A stretch of 5,682 bases of DNA from a bacterium (GTDB lineage: Bacteria > Chloroflexota > Dehalococcoidia > Tepidiformales > Tepidiformaceae), in NCBI GenBank assembly GCA_945861295.1, contig CAMAUF010000171.1:1-5682 (forward strand), written 5' to 3'. Below the pieces are notes generated by a model. That model saw nothing but the letters and a program-made list of their open reading frames with translations. It did no database searches and was not told where the DNA came from. Shown here in pieces: positions 1 through 5,319 of the stretch (position 1 is its first letter; every line of letters starts with the position of its first letter). Position numbers and translations under genes: made by a program.

Positions 1-1344
1 ATCGAGTCCAACGTCCCCGCCGGCGCGCGGCGGAGCTTCGACCAAGCGGTCAACGCCGGTCTCGCTCCCGGCTTCCGCGGCGTCGGTGTCCTGTCAAGCG
101 ACCAGCCCCTGAACACGGTCCTCGAACGGCGGCTCGATAGCCCCACCGCGAAGATCTCGGCCTCGTTGCACAACGCGTATGGGACCGGCGCGACCAAGGT
201 CTCGCTCCCCTACCTGGCCAACGGCCTCGATGGCCAGTTCAACGCCCGCATCGCAATCGCCAACACGAGCACCCAGGTTGCCTGCATCACCCTCGAGTAT
301 TCGTTCAAGGCTGGCCTCGGCTCCGTCCCAGCCTCCGGCAGGGCGAATGTCATCGATAGCGGGCCCGGCGGCGGCGGCTGCGCGACCGGTTATGCCATCC
401 CGGTCAACGGCCAGATCGCCTTCGCGCCGACGGCCGTCGATGGCGCCATCCCCTATCCCGCCTCGACGAGCAACGCGCTCTTTGGAGCCACCATCAGCTC
501 GAACGTCCCAGTGACGGCCGCCGCCGATGCCTGGGTGGCTGGCCTTCGCTCCCTCGGCGCCTACGACGGCTTTATCGTTGGCGCGGGCGGCGACCTTGGT
601 GTCGACATCATCGTCCCGCTTGGCGTCAAGCACGGCGATGGCTTCCTGAGTCAGTACATCATGTCGAACCCGAACGCCGCCTCCGCCAGCGTCACGATCA
701 CCTACAGCGGCAACACAGGCGTCCACGTCGTCAGCCTGACCATCCCAGCCAACGGCAGCGCCGACCACGGCGTCTACTCCGACAACATTGTCCCGGTCGG
801 CTTCGTCGGCTCGGCCCGCATCCAATCGACCCAGCCGATCGCGGTCGTCGCCTTCTACGGCAAGATGACGACCGCCAATAGCTTCATCCCTGAAGAGGTT
901 TACGCCCTCATCAACGGTGTGCCGAAAGAGAAGGCCGGCCTCAAGGCGAAGTTCCCGCTGATCGTCCGGCGCGCTGGCGGCAACAACGCCCGCTGCGATT
1001 CCGCCGGCGACCAGTGCGGCTTCAATAGCTGGGTCAGCGTCACGGTCGCCGATGGCGGCACCGCGAACCTCAACATCCAAGTTATCGCCGACCCGACCTC
1101 GACCTTCCCCGGCTGCACCGGAAGCACCTATACGGCGACCTTCCAGAAGCAGATCACCGGCTCGTTCGTCTTCTATCAGAACCTTGCCAGCGGGGCTGAC
1201 AACGGCCTCAACGGTTCACCCGCCTGCTTCGACGGCAGCATGATCATCACGAGCGACAAGCCCATTGTGGCCGTCGGCGACAAAGCCAACGACCTCTTCA
1301 TCGGCGATGTCGACTCGCGCTACAACGCCTTCCCGAGCAACTAA
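1..1344 (+). CDS. Secreted/surface modular beta-rich protein, 3' part (5' end outside window)
   Basis: The frame is open from the first base, so the gene begins upstream; the TTG at 166 is internal. Of the protein, 447 C-terminal residues are visible. They fall into related modules: the tail of one (residues 1-45, ending 'GFRGVGVLSSDQPLNTVL'), a second at about 66-180 (opening 'LPYLANGLDGQFNARIAIAN'), a third at about 201-287 ('IIVPLGVKHGDGF' to 'FVGSARIQSTQPIAVVAFYG'), and a divergent fourth at about 316-430 ('KFPLIVRR' to 'IITSDKPIVAVGD'). Each runs from an 'lP' strand, through an 'N-S/A-x-V-T-I-x-Y' strand, to a 'G-x-x-I-x-S-x-x-P-I-x-x-V' strand, as expected of an extracellular beta-sandwich. 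Six cysteines occur, two in module 2 (95, 127) and four in module 4 (332, 339, 372, 409), suggesting disulfides outside the cell. The C terminus shows no LPXTG, PEP-CTERM or membrane helix, so any anchor lies upstream. Composition is rich in Ser, Thr, Asn, Gly and Ala. Similar modular proteins are familiar from Chloroflexota. The function is unknown; adhesion or a surface layer is only a guess. Confidence 0.8.
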   Translation: MESNVPAGARRSFDQAVNAGLAPGFRGVGVLSSDQPLNTVLERRLDSPTAKISASLHNAYGTGATKVSLPYLANGLDGQFNARIAIANTSTQVACITLEYSFKAGLGSVPASGRANVIDSGPGGGGCATGYAIPVNGQIAFAPTAVDGAIPYPASTSNALFGATISSNVPVTAAADAWVAGLRSLGAYDGFIVGAGGDLGVDIIVPLGVKHGDGFLSQYIMSNPNAASASVTITYSGNTGVHVVSLTIPANGSADHGVYSDNIVPVGFVGSARIQSTQPIAVVAFYGKMTTANSFIPEEVYALINGVPKEKAGLKAKFPLIVRRAGGNNARCDSAGDQCGFNSWVSVTVADGGTANLNIQVIADPTSTFPGCTGSTYTATFQKQITGSFVFYQNLASGADNGLNGSPACFDGSMIITSDKPIVAVGDKANDLFIGDVDSRYNAFPSN

Positions 1345-1374
1345 GAGCGGGTGGGCACAGGCCATACAAGCACA

Positions 1375-1403
1375 GGGGCGCCGGCAACGGCGCCCTTGCG
1401 TTT
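1375..1403 (+). terminator. Intrinsic terminator-like hairpin after the surface-protein gene
   Basis: The arms gggcgccg (1376-1383) and cggcgccc (1388-1395) form a perfect 8-bp GC stem closed by a GCAA (GNRA) tetraloop, extended by a G-U pair at 1375/1396. An interrupted T-rich stretch, ttgcgttt, follows at 1396-1403. An outer arm gcaca (1370-1374) could also pair with tgtgc (1403-1407). The hairpin lies about 30 bases after the stop of the surface-protein gene and 20 bases before the next start codon. The T-tract is imperfect, so termination may be partial, letting some transcription reach the downstream genes. Confidence 0.6.
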
Positions 1404-1423
1404 GTGCGGAGCTTCGGCACACG

Positions 1424-2671
1424 ATGGGCCAGATGCCAGAGACGCTCGTCCCATACATCCAGCGTCTCCTTCGGTGGCTCGCTGATCCACGGAGAGAGTT
1501 CGCGTCGGTCGCGATAGGCGTCGTCGTGCTCCTGGCGGTCCAAGCCGCGCGCGTTGACCGTTTCACCGAGAGTTACCCAGCCTTCTCCGAGCCCGGCTGG
1601 GATCACCACGCCTACCGGGCCATGGCCGCCGGCAACCCGATCGACTTCCACCTCGCCCCCTTCGGTTGGCGGCCGCTCGGCCCGGCGCTTGCCAAAGCGC
1701 TCCCCTTCGACGGCGAGACCAGCTTTTTCGCGATCACGTTCGCCAGCCTGACCGTAGCCGGCGTCGCGACGTATTTCTCCCTCAAAGGCGCGCTGGGGCG
1801 TCAGCCCGCCCTCGTGGGGATGACGGCCTTCGTTTCGCTCGCTTGGGCGGTGAAGTTCCCGCTCCAGGACTTTTGGTTGCCCGATGCCCTCGCCTTCGCG
1901 GCCGTCGCCCTCTGCGTGCTCTGTATCCAGCGGCGGTGGGATTGGGGGTTCGCGGCCTGCCTCCTGGCCGGTTCCGCCGGCAAAGAGGCCGTGCTTTTTG
2001 TCGCGCTGCTGCATTATTCGCTCCAGGCGCGCTCGCTCTTGGATTGGCCACTGGCAGCGCGGTCGGCTGCCTTGACGGCTCCAGCGGCGCTCCTCGTCCT
2101 TGCCATCCACGTGGCGATCGAGGCGCGGAATGGCGACCTCGACTACGCGGCGACGCTGTCGCCGACGCTTCAGACATTCCGCACGTTCTTGCCCGCATAC
2201 GACTATGTCGCCCTCTTTCGCGATATCGGCATCGACCGGCTCCAGGACCACCGGCGCGATACATTGCTCGCCTACACGTCGGGGGCGTGGGGCGTCCCAT
2301 TGCTCGTGCTCGGCGCGATCGGGGTGGCGGCCAAACCGCTGCTGGCCCTGCGCCTCGCCCCGCTCCTGGTGCTCGCGTACGTTCAGCTCCTCTTCGCGAT
2401 GAATATCGAACGGTTGCTCGTCATCGCCTTCCCGGCGGCGGTCTGGCTCGTGGCCGAGGGCGTGCGGACCCTGGCCCGCGGGCTGGGCATCCCGCCGATC
2501 GCGCTCATCCCTATCCCCGCCGGGCTCTTTCTCCTGCGCCTGCGCGACCCTGCCGTGATCGCAACGGGGTTCGAAATCGAAACATTCGTGCTGATCGGCG
2601 GGCTCATGTTCGCCGTCTTTGTGTCCGGCCGGTCGGGCGTGCGCTGCGGCGGAGCCGCCGCTGATGGCTGA
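1424..2671 (+). CDS. Polytopic membrane protein, GT-C-like glycosyltransferase candidate
   Basis: This 415-residue protein has about ten or eleven predicted membrane segments (roughly 26-42, 100-120, 128-146, 153-168, 175-198, 211-232, 288-305, 308-326, 330-347, 355-373, 386-402). The loop after the first helix carries 'EPGWDHHAYRAMA' (56-68) and then 'APFGWRPLGPALAKALP' (78-94). In GT-C enzymes this first extracytoplasmic loop normally holds the catalytic acid, making Asp60 the natural candidate. 'GSAGKEAVLF' (183-192) and 'NIERLLVIAFPAAVWLVAEG' (327-346) resemble motifs seen in polytopic sugar-transferase-like families. By inference it moves a sugar from a polyprenyl-phosphate donor onto an acceptor on the outer face of the membrane. 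The ATG at 1424 is chosen because GGAG lies at 1408-1411; the 12-base gap is long, and the ATG at 1433 is possible. The frame extends upstream to 1265, but only over the previous gene. It overlaps the flippase gene by 8 bases. It could instead be a non-enzymatic membrane protein of the same locus. Confidence 0.72.
   Translation: MGQMPETLVPYIQRLLRWLADPRREFASVAIGVVVLLAVQAARVDRFTESYPAFSEPGWDHHAYRAMAAGNPIDFHLAPFGWRPLGPALAKALPFDGETSFFAITFASLTVAGVATYFSLKGALGRQPALVGMTAFVSLAWAVKFPLQDFWLPDALAFAAVALCVLCIQRRWDWGFAACLLAGSAGKEAVLFVALLHYSLQARSLLDWPLAARSAALTAPAALLVLAIHVAIEARNGDLDYAATLSPTLQTFRTFLPAYDYVALFRDIGIDRLQDHRRDTLLAYTSGAWGVPLLVLGAIGVAAKPLLALRLAPLLVLAYVQLLFAMNIERLLVIAFPAAVWLVAEGVRTLARGLGIPPIALIPIPAGLFLLRLRDPAVIATGFEIETFVLIGGLMFAVFVSGRSGVRCGGAAADG
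2651..2654 (+). promoter_or_regulatory. Ribosome binding site that sets the flippase start
   Basis: GGAG sits 9 bases before the ATG at 2664, inside the last codons of the preceding gene. It favours that ATG over the in-frame GTG at 2619, which would add 15 residues (MCPAGRACAAAEPPL) unlike a flippase N terminus. The stop of the preceding gene (2669-2671) lies just after this start, an arrangement typical of translational coupling. Confidence 0.6.
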
Positions 2672-3971
2672 GCCTGAGACGTCGATCGCGCGCGGGACGT
2701 TGATCGCGCTGGTCTGCCGCGCCATCAACGTCGCCGCGGGCGTGCTGGTCGTGCTTTTGGTGTCGCGCGAACTCGGCGACGCCGGGTTCGGTACCTTCGT
2801 CCTCGGTACGACGGTCGTCGGCGTTGTGGCGGCCCTCACCGGTGGCCTGACGGCGGCGGCTGGCTACCAGATCAATAATCAGCGCTGGCCGGCCGGGGAA
2901 GTGCTTTCGAGCGGCGGGGTTGTGGCGTTGGCGTTGGGCGTCGCCGCGGTGATCGGCGGCCTCGTCCTGCGAGAGTCGCTCGCCGGGAACGCACGGACGA
3001 TCGGCCTCGAAGCGGGGCTCGCGGCCGCGGCCGTGCTCATGAACGGCGTTGTCACCGGTATCCTTCTCGGCCAAGGGAGGATGGTGCGGTACAACCTCGC
3101 CTTGGCCGCCCCGGCGCTGTTCGGCCTGAGCGCGGTCGTCGCCGTGCTCTACGGACTGGATGAACGGACACCCTCGGCGGCGCTCGGGGCCTTCGCGGCG
3201 GGCCAGTGGCTAGCGTTCCTGCCGGCCCTGCTCGCGACCCGCACGGCGCCCTCGTTCCGAGCCGTGAACCGCCCGCTGATCGGCATCATGCTCCGATTTT
3301 CGGGTTTTGCCGCGCTTTCCAGCGGGATTTCGTACTTGAACTACCGCGCCGATATCTTCGTCGTCCGCGCCTGGGAGGGCGAGGCGGGGGTCGGCGTCTA
3401 CAACATCGCCGTCCAACTCGCCGAGGCCGTCTGGCAAATCAGCGGGGCGGTAGCGCTTGCCGCCATCCCCCGCATCGCAGGTTCCTCGCAGGGCCTGGCG
3501 GCCGAACTGACGACGCGGATCATGCGTCATACCCTCGTCCTCCTCGGGCTCGCCTGTATCGTGGTCGCGCTCCTCGCCGATGTCGGCGTCGGCCTCTTCT
3601 GGGGCGACGACTTTTCCGGGGCGGCCAACGCGCTCCGTATCCTGCTCCCGGGGACGCTCGTTTACGGTCTCGCGGCGGGTATTTCGGGCTACTACACGTA
3701 TCAGCGCGGTCGCCCCTGGCTCGCGGGCGTGATTTCGAGCAGCAGCCTCGTCATCGACATCGCTTTGGCGTTGGTGTTCGTGCCGCGGTGGGGCATCAAC
3801 GGGGCGGCGCTGGCGACGAGCATCTCGTACGTGCTGGCGATGGGCGCGGCGGCGGCCTACTTCCTTCACGACACACGCACCTCGCCCGCGGCGCTCTTTC
3901 GTTTCCGCCGAACCGACTTCGACGACTACGTCGCCGTCCTGCGACGGCTGAAACGCGGCCGTCCGGCCTGA
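2664..3971 (+). CDS. Polysaccharide/O-antigen-type flippase (Wzx-like, MOP superfamily)
   Basis: This 435-residue protein matches the usual 400-500 residues of lipid-linked oligosaccharide flippases and is hydrophobic throughout, with about 12 membrane segments. Family hallmarks are visible: an N-terminal helix leading to 'SRELGDAGFGTF' (34-45), the central 'YLNYRADIFVVRAWEGEAG' (224-242) running into 'VGVYNIAVQLAEAVWQI' (243-259), and the C-terminal 'PRWGINGAALATSISYVL' (374-391). Charged residues inside helices (Arg19, Arg228, Asp230) are common in this superfamily and suit passage of a charged pyrophosphate headgroup. The tail after about 402 is basic and cytoplasmic. Proteins of this kind move undecaprenyl-pyrophosphate-linked glycans across the cytoplasmic membrane. 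The overlap with the upstream glycosyltransferase-like gene argues for joint expression and a shared glycan. The exact substrate (capsule, exopolysaccharide, glycoprotein glycan) cannot be read from this window, so no wzx symbol is given. Confidence 0.88.
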   Translation: MAEPETSIARGTLIALVCRAINVAAGVLVVLLVSRELGDAGFGTFVLGTTVVGVVAALTGGLTAAAGYQINNQRWPAGEVLSSGGVVALALGVAAVIGGLVLRESLAGNARTIGLEAGLAAAAVLMNGVVTGILLGQGRMVRYNLALAAPALFGLSAVVAVLYGLDERTPSAALGAFAAGQWLAFLPALLATRTAPSFRAVNRPLIGIMLRFSGFAALSSGISYLNYRADIFVVRAWEGEAGVGVYNIAVQLAEAVWQISGAVALAAIPRIAGSSQGLAAELTTRIMRHTLVLLGLACIVVALLADVGVGLFWGDDFSGAANALRILLPGTLVYGLAAGISGYYTYQRGRPWLAGVISSSSLVIDIALALVFVPRWGINGAALATSISYVLAMGAAAAYFLHDTRTSPAALFRFRRTDFDDYVAVLRRLKRGRPA

Positions 3972-3974
3972 CGC

Positions 3975-4002
3975 GTGGCGAGCGCACGGGTTCGCTCGCC
4001 GC
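3975..4002 (+). terminator. GC-rich hairpin directly after the flippase stop
   Basis: The arms ggcgagcg (3977-3984) and cgctcgcc (3993-4000) are exact reverse complements around an 8-base loop. Two more pairs extend them outward: T-G at 3976/4001 and G-C at 3975/4002. The stem begins 4 bases after the flippase stop codon. No T-tract follows, so it is either a weak or factor-assisted terminator or a 3' end stabilising structure. Confidence 0.45.
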
Positions 4003-4011
4003 ATCAATCGC

Positions 4012-4050
4012 CTCCCTCTCCCGGCCGGGGGAGCGGGTTGGGGTGAGGGC
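4012..4050. repeat. REP-like dispersed intergenic repeat, single copy here
   Basis: The stretch combines a cctctcccgg-type left arm (4015-4024), a gggag right arm (4029-4033) that pairs with ctccc (4018-4022) around a 6-base loop, and a trailing gggttggggtgagggc (4035-4050). This arrangement, ccctctccc with gggtgaggg, is a widespread boilerplate repeat in GC-rich bacterial intergenic regions. Read on the minus strand it yields the familiar spurious peptide 'ALTPTRSPGRERE'. It lies between two convergent genes, a usual site for such elements. Only one copy is present, so its dispersal cannot be shown here. Confidence 0.5.
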
Positions 4051-4122
4051 CAGCGGCACAAGGGCACGCCGGGCCGCCCTTCTTCGCGACGCCGAGATCT
4101 CTCCCCTCCATGCCTTGCTGGG
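4051..4122. other. Remainder of the convergent intergenic
   Basis: This is the rest of the 151-bp gap between the flippase and the minus-strand gene. I see only a weak agggc/gccct pairing (4060-4064 with 4075-4080 approximately) followed by ttctt, too short to call a terminator with confidence. No gene or promoter is evident. Confidence 0.3.
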
Positions 4123-5235
4123 CTAGGTGGCGCGGTCGTGCTCCTCCCAGGCCACATCGTTCAGCAGCGCGAGCCCGCCGGTAACGAGCGAGTGGCCGCC
4201 GAGGATCACGGGGATCGGCGCGTCCAGGGCGCCCTGGGTAAACTTGCGCAGAAACGAATCGCCGATCCCGGCGGGGTTGAGGAGGTCGCTCTGGAACCGA
4301 TCTTCCCGCGACGGCGCGAGCCCGAGATGCGCTTCGAGGACCCGCGCATCGATCACCGCGGCGTCCCCTAGTTCGGCCAGGGTGCGGAAGAATCGCTGCG
4401 TCCCGACTTCGGCGAGCAGGAAGCCGAGGATCGACTTGGCCCGGTGGCCCGCCCCGGCCGCGGCGAGGCCCCGCTCCTCGCTGAAGATGCGGACTCGGCA
4501 GGCCGTCTGCGTTTCGAGGTGCCGCCAGGTCTCGCTGCCGACGCGGCCCGCGATCAGCAGCTCGCCTTTCCTGTCGAGGAACGTGCGCATCACCGCACGG
4601 TAGTGATGCACTGGCAGCTTGAGATCAGGCGTGGCCGTGAGGACCTCCGGCGGCAGGAGGCCGGCGATCTGGAGCGCGATCACATCGGCGGGCGTATCGA
4701 GGTCGAACTGGGTCGCGAGGCTGCGCGGCAACGTAACGGGCGTCAGGCCCGCGTCGTCCCGCAGACGCCGCGGCAGTTCGTTGTCCCGCGTGAAGGGCCC
4801 GCAGCGCAGGATGGCGTCCCCGGGCGTCCATCCCGTGAGGTCGCTCGAGAAGAAGTTGTTCGTCACAATCCGCGGCGCCAGCGGCGTCAATTGTTCGACG
4901 ACGGCCCGCATCTCTTCTCTCTCCACGAGCGGGATCGCGCCGGCGCCCATTACCACGGGCCGCGCGAGCCCGAACCGCTCGACGATCCTCCGCAACCGCC
5001 GGTCGAAGTCGTACGTGGCGTCTGCCTCGTCGGGGTCGACGACGACCGGTGCAGGCAGGCCCGCAAAGGCGCTGGGGTCATTGGTCGCGACGATGACGGC
5101 CTCGAAGCCGGCCGCGAGCGCTACCTCGACCGTCCGGCGGCCCATCGCGACTTGTGCCGCGTCGACGAGCCGCTCGGCCGGGCCTGCGCCGCCCCGCCCA
5201 TGAAACACCAGTAGAGTAGGCCCGTGGAAGGTCAT
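4123..5235 (-). CDS. Two-domain protein: nucleotidyltransferase-like N-terminal half, unassigned C-terminal half
   Basis: The protein has 370 residues, no signal peptide and no membrane segment, so it is probably cytoplasmic. The first ~195 residues follow the order of a GT-A nucleotidyltransferase of the MobA/CofC kind: strand 'PTLLVFHGRGG' (6-16), 'TVEVALAAGFEAVIVATND' (35-53), 'ARPVVMGAGAIPLVEREEM' (91-109), 'GPFTRDNELPRRL' (146-158) and 'ATQFDLDTPADVIAL' (174-188). The last resembles the metal-binding 'D-x-D-T-P-x-D' of that fold. The usual G-x-G-T-R-M nucleotide loop is replaced by GRGGAG, and the strand where a 'GD-x-P' is expected reads 'GAGAIP', so activity may be altered. Residues ~205-370 ('AGRVGSETWRHLET', 'RIFSEERGLAA', 'DAAVIDARVLEAH', 'ILGGHSLVTGGLALL') match nothing I can name. 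The ATG at 5235 has no Shine-Dalgarno sequence; a TAACCT six bases upstream suggests a leaderless message. It is divergent from the M20 gene. It could belong to a cofactor or sugar-nucleotide pathway, but this is inference. Confidence 0.7.
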   Translation of the reverse strand: MTFHGPTLLVFHGRGGAGPAERLVDAAQVAMGRRTVEVALAAGFEAVIVATNDPSAFAGLPAPVVVDPDEADATYDFDRRLRRIVERFGLARPVVMGAGAIPLVEREEMRAVVEQLTPLAPRIVTNNFFSSDLTGWTPGDAILRCGPFTRDNELPRRLRDDAGLTPVTLPRSLATQFDLDTPADVIALQIAGLLPPEVLTATPDLKLPVHHYRAVMRTFLDRKGELLIAGRVGSETWRHLETQTACRVRIFSEERGLAAAGAGHRAKSILGFLLAEVGTQRFFRTLAELGDAAVIDARVLEAHLGLAPSREDRFQSDLLNPAGIGDSFLRKFTQGALDAPIPVILGGHSLVTGGLALLNDVAWEEHDRAT

Positions 5236-5241
5236 CCAGAG

Positions 5242-5247
5242 AGGTTA
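5242..5247 (-). promoter_or_regulatory. Candidate -10 element for a leaderless minus-strand transcript
   Basis: Read on the minus strand this is TAACCT, fitting TANNNT, with six bases (ctctgg) separating it from the ATG at 5235. That places the likely transcription start at the A of the start codon, which would explain the missing ribosome binding site. No recognisable -35 box is seen at the expected distance. Confidence 0.35.
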
Positions 5248-5264
5248 CGGCGTCCGACGGGCCA

Positions 5265-5282
5265 CCGCACGGCGCGGTGCGG
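5265..5282. repeat. Inverted repeat between the two operator-like copies
   Basis: The arms ccgcac (5265-5270) and gtgcgg (5277-5282) are exact reverse complements around a 6-base GC loop. After one A-C mismatch, two more G-C pairs extend the stem (5262-5263 with 5284-5285). It sits between the two cgtccgacgg copies, close to the middle of the 84-bp divergent intergenic. It may be a further protein-binding site or simply a by-product of high GC content. Confidence 0.35.
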
Positions 5283-5285
5283 CGG

Positions 5286-5291
5286 TACACT
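5286..5291 (+). promoter_or_regulatory. Candidate -10 element for the M20 peptidase gene
   Basis: TACACT fits TANNNT and lies 15 bases ahead of the GGAGG ribosome binding site, predicting a leader of about 20 bases. No good -35 box is seen 17 bases upstream, where the GC hairpin lies, so the promoter may depend on an activator or use a different sigma factor. Confidence 0.35.
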
Positions 5292-5306
5292 CGTCCGACG
5301 GCGATG

Positions 5307-5311
5307 GGAGG
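5307..5311 (+). promoter_or_regulatory. Strong ribosome binding site of the M20 gene
   Basis: GGAGG is followed by an 8-base spacer and then the ATG at 5320. This near-ideal arrangement fixes the start of the M20 gene and contrasts with the divergent minus-strand gene, which has none. Confidence 0.8.
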
Positions 5312-5319
5312 GACCAGAC

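Larger units (their letters stand above)
5251..5301. repeat. Pair of palindromic direct repeats in the divergent promoter
   Basis: The 10-mer cgtccgacgg occurs at 5251-5260 and again at 5292-5301, 41 bp apart start to start, near four helical turns. Its first nine bases are a perfect inverted repeat (cgtc, central c, gacg). One copy lies just upstream of the minus-strand TAACCT and the other just downstream of the plus-strand TACACT, so a bound regulator could touch both promoters. Operator function is inferred from geometry alone. Confidence 0.4.

Noticed and set aside
166..168. TTG as the start of the surface-protein gene
   Set aside because: The same frame is open to base 1 and its translation upstream ('GFRGVGVLSSDQP') is the end of another module of the same type, so the gene starts outside the window.
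94..1080. Long minus-strand open frame (328 codons) opposite the surface-protein gene
   Set aside because: Its translation is rich in Asp, Arg, Gly and Ala without domain motifs, as expected of the antisense of GC-rich codons; the plus strand gives a coherent modular protein.
1265..1423. Upstream extension of the glycosyltransferase-like protein
   Set aside because: The extra 53 residues would overlap the surface-protein gene and its terminator and are Thr/Ser/Arg-rich without helix character; the ATG at 1424 is preferred.
1666..2664. 332-codon plus-strand frame inside the membrane-protein gene
   Set aside because: It is Arg/Ala/Pro/Gly-rich, a frame-shifted reading of the same DNA; the overlapping frame gives a clear polytopic membrane protein.
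1298..2839. 513-codon minus-strand open frame opposite the glycosyltransferase-like gene
   Set aside because: The product is a low-complexity, highly charged Arg/Glu/Gln/His-rich chain, an antisense shadow, and it crosses the boundary of two well-supported plus-strand genes.
3206..4157. Long frames on both strands over the second half of the flippase gene (plus 3206-4126, minus 3210-4157)
   Set aside because: Both are Arg-rich shadows that run through the REP-like repeat and hairpin without any family motif.
4444..5214. 256-codon plus-strand frame opposite the nucleotidyltransferase-like gene
   Set aside because: It has shadow-type composition and no credible ribosome binding site or motif; the minus strand has the coherent 'FDLDTPAD' protein.
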